Assembly (NCBI GenBank): GCA_030180135.1
Contig: CM058234.1
Coordinates: 5,022,001 to 5,086,000 of the forward strand
From: Orychophragmus violaceus
Taxonomy: Eukaryota > Streptophyta > Magnoliopsida > Brassicales > Brassicaceae
Length of the DNA: 64,000 nucleotides
Reading direction: 5' to 3'
Both the position numbers and the translations under genes were made by a program. This document shows, in pieces, positions 33,503 to 45,730 of the stretch. Position 1 is the stretch's first letter; every line of letters starts with the position of its first letter. Under the pieces are notes generated by a model that was given only the letters and a program-made list of their open reading frames with translations, searched no databases and had not been told where the DNA came from.

Positions 33503-34239
33503 TGTTAGAACTTCGAGCCAATTCTACCGTATTCAGAATTGCTGTCAGGCTCCGATAGCCTAAGATCTAGGGTCTAGTTAATTGAATCAAGGATCTGATC
33601 TCTGTTTACCTGGAGATTGGCAGCGGAAGATGATCAGATAAACGAGATCTGTGAAGCGCCTCAGATGCTGCGCCTCTACTTCAGTCCACACGCACACAAG
33701 CTGGAATCCGCCGGGATGCTAGTACCGGGGCTCGGATCTCCTGGGAACTAAGTTTTCGAGGTTTCTGTGTTTTTCTCTTTGAGAAAAACTGTCTGGGCGG
33801 CGCTCGTATCTGTTTTGGTCGAAATACATAAGATCACTTATATATGTACCGACCACGACGTAAACCGAAACATCAGTTTCGGTTTCGGCCTTGTGTCGAC
33901 CGACACACTTAGTGGTGTCGATCGACACACATCTTGTGTCGACCGACGTACCCAATGGTGTCGATCGACACACCTCTTTAAAACTCATATTCGATGTGCA
34001 TCCAATACACATCGACCAGACCATATGCCAATGATCAATCCCATATGAACTATGTCCAACTTGCTTAGGTGTGTGACCCTGTAGGTTCACACGATACTGG
34101 AAATGAGTTACAACTCATTTGTCATAAGCGGTTTCTAGCAAAACATTATGACTACCCAGTATCACATGAATTTTCCGATCTCGACGATACAACTATCTCT
34201 AGAGAGAGTACAATGTGATTTCAGGACATAATCCCAACA
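33503..34239 (-). repeat. 3' LTR of the degenerate copia
   Basis: TGTTAGAAC...TCCCAACA. It carries four CGAYCG-centred palindromes at 33896-33973 with spacings of 22, 21 and 22 bp, near the likely transcription start side of the LTR. Confidence 0.9.
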
Positions 34240-37200
34240 ATCTCCCACTTGTACTGTAATTACCTATTTCTATAATCCCTTCGTCGCTATATCTCGATAT
34301 GGCATAAGGCAAGAGACTGTGTCATCCTTATTATAGCCAACATCCTGTTCATCGAACTTCTGATCTATACTGATAAAACAAATGACTGACAATCACCTCG
34401 TTTGAGCACGACCATGCATTTTCTCAGTATCAAATCTTCGATGGGCCCTGAGATATTTATCTCCCGTAATAGGAGGGACAAATCCCATCTTGTACCATCC
34501 CTGTTTCTACACATACTTCTTGATACGCTTAAGCAATGCCGTTATAGCCGCCAGTTACGGAACGACGTTTGACAAGGTCAAATCGCACCAATTCATATGC
34601 TAGAAAGCATGATGAACTCAGGTCTAAGGACTATACTCTATAGTCGTAATGAGAAACTCTCATGACACAGATATAACTATCCTGTAAAGTTCTCATTAGT
34701 GGGTCATGTCCGATCATATGTTCACCAACATATATCTATGTGAGTGCCTGTGATACTCATATAATTGACTCCATGAAACTTAGTCAACAGTCACCTCATA
34801 AGCTAGTCTTTCGCGGTTGTCAGTGTCCCACTTTGACAATCTCGACTAGGGACAATCGTAATTTATGTCATCTTTTACTTATAGGGTTTCATGATCAAGT
34901 CCTCAACTTGATGACCTATAAAATGAACATAAAATACTTTGGGGCCATTACTTAATTATCCAATAATTAAATAATACCGATGTCAGTTTAACTTACATAA
35001 ACACTACCACAACATGTCTATGTAAAGATTATAACATAACTAAAATAACTCCCACTGGAATCAAGATCATCTGTTCAGATATCTTATACCTACAGCAACA
35101 GAATAAATCTCGTGCTTAGGTTGTGGGAGAGACTGCGGTGTTTTTGCTTGAAACAATTCCAACAAACCACACTGCCATTCAGATAAAAGCACTATTCTAC
35201 GGTCCACTGCTTGGATCCCTTCCAACAGATAGCACCGTTATTCAGACAAAAGGATATGCCAGGTGGGAACCGGTAATCTTCTTTGTCCGTCTAACTACTT
35301 TCAACTGGTTCGTCACTTTATCAGTTCACCACGAACCTATCCTTAGTGTTCCTCAAACACTTGGGATATTTCTGGTAACTGTTCAGTGATTATTACCGGA
35401 ACATTTTGGTATTTTTCTCGTCACGCTATATGCGTAAGCTGCATCTAGACGAGCGCAAAATATGGCATTCATGATGGATTCTATTGCAGCAGCATTAGAA
35501 ATCACACTCATCAATACTAGTTCAGCTAGTGTTCAAAAACACTTTATCTAGCTAATATTGCTACCAGCTCAACAAGTGTCCAAGACACTTCATCTTGCTT
35601 AGATTATTGCCATAAGACCTTTGGTATGAGGCCATTCTTGGAATCAAGCACATTTGAACTGTCCAATACCTTATTAATATAAGGATTTAGACACGATCCA
35701 ATTAGCCTTTTTGATCCATTCCAATGGATCCTTATTCCAAGAACTTTCACGGCTTTCTCCCGTGTCCATCGTTAAATTTGACTTCCGACCCAAATCTTGA
35801 CAAGACTTTAGCGTCGGAACGTCGTTTATGAGATTAAGTATGTTATCTACATACAGTGTGAGAATTGCAATTACGCTCCCACTAGTCTTCTTGCAAACGC
35901 ATGGTTTCATTTCTTTCTGATCAAGTCAAAACTTTTGACTACATTATCAGAATGTTGATTCCAACTCCAAGATGTTTGCTTCAATCCAGAAATGGATCGG
36001 TGAAGCTAACATGCATACCCAGCCATTTTCGGAGTTGGGGCTCACCATCGCTTCTTTGAATTTCGCATGCTCGTCACTTTTCAATGATCAATAGATCACG
36101 ACAATCGGCTACGAGAAATCACTCTCGAGTTAGTGACGGATCCTTTCGGATCTGCGAATTTCAGGCTCCACAGGTGTAGATCCTACAACACTTTGTAGAT
36201 CTCACCGCTTCTCTCCCTCAATAGGTTGAGCGGCCTTCTGTGTTAATCGAATTTCTTCGATGTGTACTTTTACTCCCACTGTTCTTTTGGAAAGTATGAT
36301 CTTTCTTTAAAAGACACAGTTCCGAACAACAAAACTTTGTCCTCAGATTGGTCATAAAAGTAGTAAGCCTCGGTTTCCCTAGGACAACCAGTGAGGTAGA
36401 ACTTATCAGATATGGGTTCAAGTTTGTTTGTTGACTACTGTCTTACACAAACCTTGCAATCCCAATTAATCAGAAAAACAAATTTGGAAATCACCCAGTC
36501 CACATCCAATGTGGTGTTTTTCACTGATTCTGATAAAAACTTATTTAGCGTAAACATAGACATTTTAGAACGTATTCTTAAATGATTATGGAAGATTCCT
36601 GTGACTCATCATTAATCGGAGCATATCTAATAAGATCCGATTCATTCTGTTAGATGATCACCCAATTCTTGACTCAAGTCTTTTCCTCCGAGATTCAATC
36701 GAGGATCTCAATACTTCTGTCAAATCGGTTATACACTTCATATTGGAACTCCTCAAGGGATTCCTGCTCGTGTCTCATCAAATGAACACAGCCATACTTA
36801 TTGATGCCATCAATAAGGTAAGGAAGTACAGAAGATTTCCTTTGGCACTAATGCTCATCGGGCCCCATACATCAGTATGTGTAAGGCCCAATAAGCCTCT
36901 GGCCCGTTTCTTTTAGCTCTGCTAAATGGGCCTTGATCATTTGGTCCAGTGAACAGAATTCATATCTCAAATGATTTATAATCAAATGAGTCCAAACTAT
37001 GGAACTTCTGAATTCGCTTCACTCTATGTGGTTAAACGACTATGCCAAAGAAAAGTCGAGTTCGAGTCATCAGACTTAAACCTCTAGTATTTGTGTTATA
37101 TTCAAAACTTACGCTGGTTTAGGATATAAAACCCATTCCAAACGGGGTGCTACCATATGATATTTCATTAAGATCTAAAGAACAAAACTTGTCTTTTATC

Positions 37201-37401
37201 AAAATGAAAAACATCCAAATTCTTACAAGAAAATGAAAGACATTTCTGCACAAGGCATATACATAGTAGCAATTACTTAATTTCTAAAACCAAGTATGAA
37301 AGGCTCCTACAAGTGGAGAATCTCTACGGCTCATGCAGCAACCATTGCTTCATACCAGACACGCAGTTCCACTTGTCCTTTCTTCAACGTTCTACTGTCG
37401 C
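34240..37401 (-). pseudogene. Broken pol region and 3' untranslated part of the degenerate copia
   Basis: On the minus strand, 36420-36220 matches the segment after the integrase core of the intact copia (its GYPKETKAYYFY and ERE-FL--K), and 35910-35674 matches VYKKTSGSK-LYVDD. Stops and frame changes separate them. The part nearest the LTR (34240-35050) is the non-coding stretch between pol and polypurine tract, also present in the intact copia (51379-52212). Confidence 0.7.
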
Positions 37402-38094
37402 TTAGGTCCTGCATATTTCAAAAAATATCAGTACCAAAGCTAGTATCCAATACTTACGTAGAACTTGAATTAATAACACAATACCTGAAGAAGAAGTACC
37501 ATACATCTCCTTCATCTCTTGTGAATCTTCCAAGAATTTAATGCAATCTCTCTTCCAATGTCCTGACTCATCGCAGTAGAAGCATTTTCTAACACCAGAT
37601 GGACCCGACTTGGGCTTATAAGATGACACAGGCTTATCATGATTCCAAATCTGGACGGCCCTGCCTCTACCCTTGCCAACACAAGATTTCTCAAATCTTT
37701 TACCCTTTATGATGTCTTGCTCTACTGTTTTGAGCATGACATGCAACTCAGTCAACGTCTTCATCAAGCCTTTCTTGATATAGTTCTTAATGAACTTATC
37801 ATAGCTTGACGGCAGTGACTGCAGAATGATGTCAGTGGCCAACTCTAAGCTGACAAGACATTCCAGTTTCCCCAGGTTATCAATGTAACCCATCATTTTA
37901 ATGACATGAGGACTTACTGGAGCATCCTCTGGTAGCTTGTACTCAGTGAGAGACTTCACCATATGGAATCTCTCAACTCGTGCCAGATTCTGAAACTTCA
38001 GTTTCAGGCTGGTGATCATCTCTATCGGCGACTCCACGTTCTCGTATTGACTTTTCAAGTCCGAGTCCATGGTAGCCAACATCAGACCACACAC
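37402..38094 (-). pseudogene. Gag of the degenerate copia, N-terminus missing
   Basis: Open for 230 codons: CGLMLATMDSDLKSQYENVE, VSPHVIKMMGYIDNLGKLE, DIILQSLPSSYDKFI, zinc knuckle CFYCDESGHWKRDCIKF, then TSSSG as in the intact copia gag (residues about 80-290). The N-terminal 70 or so residues and the link to protease are lost. Nucleic-acid-binding capsid protein of a retrotransposon. Confidence 0.75.
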
Positions 38095-39034
38095 ATCATT
38101 ATATTGATGTGGTAGATGTGTGTGGAGAGCAAGTACTATGTCCTTGAGAAAGCTCTTCCAGAAAGGTTTAGGTCGAGTTTGGCTTTTGCAAATTCAAGGT
38201 TCAATAACCAGAATTTCGAGCACTGTATCGATCAACGCAGACTATGTCTGTCGATCGACACCACCAAACAAAACCGGACTTCAATAACCGGTTAATCCAA
38301 TTAACCCGGTTCATCGAACCGGTCATGTCGATCGACACAACCCGTGTGTGACGGTCGACATAGACCTTAACCGAAGACAGTTTTGATAACCGGTTCAATT
38401 CAATTGAACTGACTTATCAGATCAAACTGATCTTAACCAATCGGTTTCTATTATTTGGGATAATTAGTTCAATTCAATTGAACCAATTCATCCAATTCAA
38501 ACCGTTTTAACCAGTTTCAACTAATTACGATAACCGGTCCAATTCAATTGAACCGACTTATCCAATCAAACTGATTAATTCCACCGGTTCTTGCTAATTG
38601 AGATAATCAGTTCAATCCAATTGAGCCAATTCATCCAATTTAAACCGATCTATTCGGACTTAACCAAGCATGATAACCGGTCCAATCCAATTGAACCGAT
38701 TAACCATTCGCTAGGTATGTGTCGACCGACACTAACCTGTGTCGAGCGACACTGGACCGAATCTGTTCTGTGTCGACCGACACTAAACCTGTGTCGATCG
38801 ACACAGTAGGCTTTCGGTTTTTCTTCGCGAAAAACCCTAGCCGCCGATTCTGTCGAATTTTGTGTCGACCGACACACCCAGTGTGTCGATCGACACTGTG
38901 CGAAAACACAGACTCGATTTTGATCGAAATCGATCTGACCTGTTCTAACCAAACAACCTAGTTTGCGAATCTAAATCATCAAATTCAATAAACAGGTCTG
39001 ATTCAATGATAAAACCCTAAGGCTCTGATACCAC
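38095..39034 (-). other. 5' untranslated region of the degenerate copia with palindrome block
   Basis: Non-coding region between 5' LTR and gag. 38380-38700 has at least five diverged tandem units of about 60 bp built on 'ataaccggtccaattcaattgaaccgaYttatcc'. At 38717-38896 lie six CGANCG-centred palindromes, the first four spaced about 20, 31 and 21 bp. Primer-binding site at about 39021-39034. Confidence 0.6.
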
Positions 39035-39757
39035 TGTTGGAACTTCGAGCCAATTCTACCGTATTCAGAATTGCTGTCAGGTTCCGATAGCCTAGGATAT
39101 AGGGTCTAGTTAATTGAATCAAGGATCTGATCTCTGTTTAACTGGAGATTAGCAGCGGAAGATGATCAGATAAACGAGATCTGTGAAGCGCCTCAGATGA
39201 TGCGCCTCTACTTCAGTCCACACGCACACAAGCTGGAATCCGCCGGGATGCTAGTACCGGGGCTCGGATCTCCTGGGAACTAAGTTTTCGAGGTTTCTAT
39301 GTTTTTCTCTCTGAGAAAAACCGTCTGGGTGGCGCTCGTATCTGTTTTGGTGGAAATACATAAGATCACTTATATATGTACCGACCACGACGTAAACCGA
39401 AACATCAGTTTCGGTTTCGGCCTTGTGTCGACCGACACACTTAGTGGTGTCGATCGACACACATCTTGTGTCGACCGACGTACCCAATGGTGTCGATCGA
39501 CACACCTCTTTAAAACTCATATTCGATGTGCATCCAATACACATCGACCAGACCATATGCCAATGATCAATCCCATATGAACTATGTCCAACTTGCTTAG
39601 GTGTGTGACCCTGTAGGTTCACACAATACTGGAAATGAGTCATAAGCGGTTTCTAGCAAAACAATATGACTACCCAGTATCACATGAATTGTCCGATCTC
39701 GACGATACAACTATCTCTAGAGAGAGTACAATGTGATTTCATGACATAATCCCAACA
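39035..39757 (-). repeat. 5' LTR of the degenerate copia
   Basis: TGTTGGAAC...TCCCAACA, 723 bp; lacks 12 bp present in the other LTR near 34105. The same four palindromes occur at 39428-39505. Confidence 0.9.
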
Positions 39758-39792
39758 GTGGTCTTTCTGAAGTAAATCTATTACACTATTTA

Positions 39793-40194
39793 TCTTCTGA
39801 AGTAAATCTGTGAACTTGCTTGTCTCTTAAGAAAACTCAAGAATTCTGCTGATTTAGACACAATTCAAAAGGATCATGTCTGGTTTTTAAATTAAGACTC
39901 ATTTGTGATCTCCATCTGCTGATTTATTTATGAGATCTTTCACCACTTGGATCATGCTTGGCAACGGCTCTCCTAAGTTGCATTGTATACCTCTCAACAC
40001 TAATCTTGAAAATGCTTTAACCGGCGAAGCATCTACATTGCTCACATATCTACTTACATGATCTGAATCCATGCATACCCAAACTTCCTCAGTATCTTAG
40101 AAACATGATGGTGAAGCGGGAAACAAGCATTATCATTAGGTTTGATGAACAAGTCAGATAATGCTCTTAGTATATCTGGAGAGAGATAGCTCAT
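39793..40194 (-). pseudogene. 3' part of a ZRK pseudogene, split by the gypsy element
   Basis: Aligns by eye to 60620-60985 ('aagtaaatctgtgaacttgcttg', 'cgccacttggatcatgct...caacggctctc', 'gctttaaccggc-aagca'), which is the C-lobe end and 3' flank of a minus-strand ZRK pseudogene. Its other half resumes at 57767 after the gypsy element; CTCAT at 40190-40194 is the target copy. Confidence 0.75.
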
Positions 40195-41386
40195 TGATAG
40201 GTGTCAGGTTTTATCCTATATCTAACTGCAAGTGCACAGTTCAGTAGTCGTAGTATATAGGTATCGAATCCACAGGGACTCCGTATTCAATAGCTCAAGA
40301 ATAGGAAATTAAACTAGGAAGAAAGCAATGTGATTTAATTAAAAGCAATGCGAGAAAGTAAACAGAAAGCAGAGATTGTTGGTTGTGAAAGCAAGTTATT
40401 AAGAGCGCTAAGTCTAGGGCGTTCTCAGGAAATCAGACAAGTAGACAGTTCATTCAGCAAGGATCTAATTAAGCACAGTTCTAGAACTCAAATCACAGAT
40501 ATAGAATTAACCAAATTCCTTTGCGATAATTCTCTAAGTCTAAGTGCAGCAAACCAAACTTTCGTTTGCGAGAACTAACAGATTAAACTAGCATTAATTC
40601 CAAGTTTGATATGTTCACAATTATCCTAAACCAAACTTTCGTTTGCGAGAAGTTTAATTGCTCAACCTAATCAGTTCAGATTCCTAAACCCCACTTCCGT
40701 GACGTATTTAGCAACCTAAGATCTAGATTCTAATTGATCAGGTTAGAACTAGCTTTAAGCACAATTAGATTGAAGAACAGATATAGTTATGAATCCTTAA
40801 CTGAATTTAACAAGTCTAGCAAGTCATGAAATCCTATGTGAGAAACCCTAAACCTAACAAGGAATCTACTCAGACATAGATAATGAAAACATAATCATAT
40901 GATGAATAAATTGCATAGAAGATAAAGAATAAAAGGGGTTCGAAATCTTCTCCAAATACAGATGAAGTAAAGGTTCAGATCAGCCCCAAAAGCTCTAAAA
41001 ATCCTCTGCTCTTAATTATTAAAGCGTTCGTAAATAAAACACCAAAAACTTAATTATATAGGTCTAATCTCGGCCAAGGGCTTCTTTGTAAATATCAGGA
41101 ACTTCTGGATCAGAGTGCAATATCTTGACTCTTCATAAACCGCCGAGTTTCGGCCCATCTCGCTGGTGCAACGATCGATGCTAGAGTGCAACGATCGACG
41201 CATTCCTCTGTTTCGGACAATGAACTCTATCTCTCGGCCAAACACTCCAAAAATCTCCAAAAAGTGCCATAATCACCAAGTATGCTCCAAACCTGATTAT
41301 ACCTGTAAAAGACTCTAAAAGAACACAAAAAGACACTAAAACACACTTATATCATGGTCTAAAACTAGTAAAACCATGATATATCA
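40195..41386 (-). repeat. 3' LTR of the gypsy element
   Basis: 1192 bp. It differs from the other LTR at about a dozen sites by eye, and by a block of about 42 bp near 41305-41350 absent from the right copy. Two acgatcga palindromes at 41168-41200, 20 bp apart. Confidence 0.9.
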
Positions 41387-42747
41387 ACTCCCCAACACTT
41401 AGCCTTTGCTTGCCCTCAAGCAAAACAGAGAACTAAAGCTTGGTGAAGAGGTTTGAAAACTCTTCAGTAACTCATTTAATCCTAGAAGCTACAATACTCA
41501 GATTCCCCTTAGTAAACCACTGAAAGAATCAATCACAGGATATCAAGACCAACATGTACTTCCCCCACACTTAGCAACTGTCCTAAGTAAACTCCACAAT
41601 CACATTCAAGCATTCAAATTCTCCCTACTGACTTCTACAAGTATTTAAGTGCGGTCTCACCTAAGGAGTATCGATCAAAGGGCACATGGATTCTTACCTT
41701 ATCAGCTCTAGACCACCATACTATCTTTCTCTAGTCCCTTTCTTCTCTTTCCCTTCTTTAACAACTGATTTTTCCCACATTGGGTATCATTTTATTTTTT
41801 TTATCAGTGTTCTTCCCGTTATGGGGTGTACTTTGGACACATTCCATGGATAGCACAGGAGATAATAGGGGTCTCTACCACTCCTGTGACCACTTCAGAG
41901 TTACTAACTCATCCTCAGTTTATTATCTTTTTTTTTTTACTTTATAGAAGGGGAGAAGGGAACTAAATAGGATAGGTTGACAGGCTGTGTCAGAACTAAC
42001 ATGGAATCCGACACAGAGTATACCAAGCCCTTAGGTGAGAAATCTAAGTCAGTATTAAGGTTGAAGTCAGTAAAAGGATCCTCTGATACCTGAAGTGATG
42101 TGGGTGTTCCCAGTAGGTTGATCTGTGATGGGGTTTTCTAATAGTCAGAGATAGATCCTGCAACTTCATCCCAATGGTTACTTAAGTTCCTGCAAGTCTT
42201 GTAAATCTTCTCAGAAAATCATAGTTTCTTACTTAAACAATTTTGACTCAATAAAACAAAAATTTTTGAAAAATGGACTGACTCTTAAGAAAACAGAAAG
42301 ATATAAGTCAGTAGCACCTCCCCCACACTTAAAACACACTGTCCCCAGTAGTGTCAAGCGAAGGATCGGTAAAAAGAAAAAAAAATTGTTAAAGTTCTGT
42401 TGAGTTCTGTCGGGTTTACCTCTGTCGCTCAAGCATCGATCGTTGCACTAAGTGCATCGATTGTTACTTGGCGATTTTCGTGTATGGTCGATCGTTGCTC
42501 AGAACTGCAACGATCGCTGCAATGCGATTCCGATCGTGTTGTGACGATCGACACAGAAGTGCGTCGATCGACGCACTGCGAATCTGTCCGAGACCTGTAA
42601 TCATAAACTCACCAGAAACAAAAACAAACGTAAAATCCTAACAAAAACACCAAAAATTAAGTAGAAAAACACCAGTACCTAATGGTGGGTTGCCTCCCAC
42701 CCATCACTTGTTTAAGGTCAATAGCTTGACCGGACGGACAAGATTTT
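41387..42747 (-). other. Gypsy region between pol and 3' LTR, non-coding
   Basis: Contains the polypurine tract next to the LTR and no ORF of note, although in Athila elements this region often holds an env-like gene. At 42436-42580 there is a block of CGATCG-centred palindromes, the first four spaced 21, 31 and 22 bp, ending gacgcactgcg. Confidence 0.6.
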
Positions 42748-45093
42748 TCAGGCAGAGGGTGCATTATCCAGAGGCAGAATCTGACCTCTTGGAATCTCAG
42801 CCTTAGCCCAATAATGTTTTACCCTCTGTCCATTTACAGCGAACTCATTACCTTCCTTGCCGACTAGAATGACAGCTCCATATGGACGTACTTCTTTGAT
42901 TGTGTAGGGACCGAACCATCTTGATTTCAGCTTGCCTGGAAACAAATGCAAACGAGAATTGTATAAAAGTACCTGATCATTAGGCTCAAACCGTCTAGAA
43001 ACAATCTTCTTGTCATGATAAGCCTTAGTCCTCTCCTTGTACAGCCTTGAGTTCTCATAGGCAAGATGTCTAATCTCATCAAACTCATTAAGCTGTATCA
43101 ACTTTCTTTCTGCAGCTGATTTAAGGTCAAAGTTCATCTGCTTTACAGCCCACGCTGCTTTGTGCTCAAGTTCCACTGGCAGATGACATGCTTTTCCATA
43201 CAGCAAATGAAACGGAGTAGTCCCTAATGGTGTCTTAAATGCAGTCCTGTAGGCCCATAAAGCATCATCAAGCTTAGCTGCCCAATCTTTTCTTGTCTTC
43301 CCAACTGTCTTCTCGAAGATCTCCTTGATCTGTCTGTTAGAAACCTCGACTTGTCCACTAGTCTGAGGGTGATAAGGAGTAGCAACTCGGTGATGAACTC
43401 CATGCTTTCTTAGGAGCTTCTCTAAGACCTTATTAATAAAGTGAGATACTCCATCACTAATCACTATCCGAGGTACTCCAAATCTAGGGAATATTATGGA
43501 CTTAAACAGCTTAATGACTACTGAAGAATCATTGGTTGGGCTAGCTATTGCTTCTACCCACTTAGACACATAATCTACAGCAACCATGATGAATTTATTC
43601 CCATAAGATGAAGGAAAAAGACCCATAAAATCTATGCCCCAGCAATCAAAAACCTCAACCTCAAGAATGAAATTCTGAGGCATCTCATGCTTCCTACTGA
43701 TTTTCCCTCTCCTTTGACAGGCATCACAATGAGAAATGAAGGAGTGAGTATCTGCAAACATTGTTGGCCACCAGAAAACTGCTTGCAAAACCTTAGACAC
43801 AGTCTTAAAAGTAGCAAAATGTCCTGCATAATCTGATCCATGGCAGTGGAATAGGATATCTGGAACCTCTGATTCAGCAACACATCTTCTGTAAAGGCCA
43901 TCTGAACAATGCTTATAGAGGTAAGATTCATCCCAATAGTATCGCCTAAGCTCTCTGAAGAACCTCTTCTTCTCATACCCCTTCAGATCATCTGGTTCAG
44001 TCTCTGCAGCTAGGTAGTTGGCTATATCTGCATACCATGGTCGATCAGTTGTTGTGACAACATTAATCTCAAACTCGTAGCCTCCAATCCGAATTGTAAA
44101 AGTCTCTGGATCTGTATCCGCACTGCAACGATCGTCGCAGAGGAGTGCATCGATCGTCGCTGTCCTGATAGGTGCATCGATCGATGCCGAGATGGCATCG
44201 ATTGACGCAATGCGATTAATCCGACAGTTTTGCAGGTTTCTGTCCAAATCTGTGTGAAACATTGTCCCAAACATATTGACGTTCTCTTCAGGCAAATAGT
44301 CATTAATTGGCACGTCTTCCTCAACCAGCATCCTTGAAAGATGGTCAGCAACTCCGTTTTCAACCCCTTTCTTATCCCTCACTTCAATGTCAAACTCCTG
44401 AAGCAACAGAATCCATCTCAACAATCTTGGCTTAGCATCTTTCTTCTGCATCAGATACTTAAGGGCTGAATGATCAGTGTGTACAATCACTTTTGAGCCA
44501 ACAAGATAAGGGTGAAACTTCTCAAATGCAAAGACAACTGCCAACAACTCCTTCTCCGTAGTAGCATAGTTCCTTTGTGCATCATCCAGTGTCCTACTGG
44601 CATAATAGATAGCATGAAGCTTTCTATCCTTCTTCTGTCCAAGAACAGCTCCTACATCATAATCACTTGCATCGCACATAACTTCAAAAGGCAGATCCCA
44701 ATTCGGTGGCTGAACTACGGGAGCACTCACTAATGCCTGCTTGATCTGTTCAAATGCAGTTTGACAATCTGCAGTGAACTCAAATTTGGTATCCTTACAC
44801 AGCAAAGCAGTTAATGGCCTAGCGATCTTACTGAAATCTTTGATGAACCGTCTATAGAAGCCAACATGTCCAAGAAAGCTCCTAATAGACTTAACAGAAT
44901 CAGGTGCTTGAAGGATTGTCATTACCTCAATCTTAGCGCGGTCCACCTCTATTCCTGCTTCAGACACTTTATGTCCAAGTACAATGCCATCTCTGACCAT
45001 GAAATGACACTTCTCCCAATTAAGAACTAACTGCTTCTCTTCACATCTTGTCAAAACCTTACACAGATTATCTAAGCATTCATTATAGGATGA
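42748..45093 (-). pseudogene. Gypsy pol, C-terminal part: end of reverse transcriptase, RNase H, integrase
   Basis: Open from the copia insertion point to a stop at 42748 (768 codons from the first Met). RT thumb: CHFMVRDGIVLGHKVSEAGI. RNase H: MCDASDYDVGAVLGQKKDRK and HTDHSALKYLM. Integrase: a zinc finger ending CDACQRRGK, and a DDE triad in CWGIDFMG, VISDGVSHF and SGQVEVSNR. A stretch at about 44120-44205 between RNase H and integrase is made of CGATCG palindromes translated as SIDA-type repeats. It was joined to 52865-53685 before the copia inserted. As it stands it lacks the RT fingers and palm. Confidence 0.85.
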
Positions 45094-45729
45094 TGTTGGA
45101 ATTATGTCCAGAATCTCTGTACTGTCTCTAGAAAGTAAGAGTATGTCAATGATCAGACATAAGTCATATAATACTGGGGGTCATGATGGCTTGCTAGAGT
45201 CCGCTCATGATCTATAAGTCTTGGACTTATTGCCTTTATTATATGATCCCATATGGGTCACACGCCTAAGCTAACGGGAAAATACGAAGGAACGGTTTAG
45301 CAGAAGTACGGTAAAAGTGCTAGGCATTTACTGTACTTAGAGAGACTAAAGGGCCTGATTAAATCCAAGGGATTTAATCAGAACTGAGAATTGGGCCCAA
45401 AAGCCCATTAGAACTGGACAAGGGTTTTATTAAATAAAACTTGCCCTAGCTCTTATTTTTCTCAGCACTTCTGCGCCTCCCTCCTCTCTCTCTGCGCCTC
45501 CTCTCTGTCTTGGTCTAGCAGCCAAATTTCCCGGTGTGCGTGTGTGAGCCTTTGGAGGAGCTATCTCTTGGTGGTTCTGCTGATCTCTGACCCTTACCTC
45601 CCATTCCGCTGCATAAACAAGGTAACAGGTGAGATCTATTATGTTTCTAATCAAGAGAACCTAGATCTGCATGTTTAGTAGGATGAATCAATCTGAGAAT
45701 TGAATCAGGAGACACTAAACGATCCAACA
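45094..45729 (+). repeat. 5' LTR of the intact copia
   Basis: 636 bp, TG...CA. Pyrimidine-rich ctccctcctctctctctgcgcctcc near 45476. The small ORF on the minus strand here is duplicated in the 3' LTR and is not a gene. Confidence 0.95.
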
Positions 45730-45730
45730 G

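Larger units (their letters stand above)
33503..39757 (-). mobile_element. Degenerate Ty1/copia retrotransposon with both LTRs
   Basis: LTRs at 33503-34239 (737 bp) and 39035-39757 (723 bp), both TG...CA, flanked by the duplication GTGGT (33498-33502, 39758-39762). The 'ggctctgataccac' left of the right LTR is the complement of a tRNA-Met primer site, and atctcccacttgtact after the left LTR complements the polypurine tract, so the element is on the minus strand. By eye the LTRs differ at roughly 17 sites plus a 12-bp gap. Inside, gag survives at 38094-37402, integrase-end traces at 36420-36220 and reverse-transcriptase traces at 35910-35674 (LYVDN for the usual YVDD), all broken. Confidence 0.9.

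Noticed and set aside
35123..35389. 88-codon plus-strand ORF
   Set aside because: It is on the opposite strand to a decayed copia pol and has no motif.
30498..39505. Regularly spaced short palindromes resembling a CRISPR array
   Set aside because: This is plant nuclear DNA, the units are 12-16 bp palindromes inside LTRs, and the sequences between them are not unique spacers of constant length.
40348..40578. 76-codon ORF MRESKQKAEIVGC duplicated at 56770-57000
   Set aside because: Duplicated only because it is in both gypsy LTRs; no sign of being a gene.
45430..45654. 74-codon minus-strand ORF duplicated at 52565-52789
   Set aside because: Identical because it lies in both LTRs of the copia; antisense and without motif.
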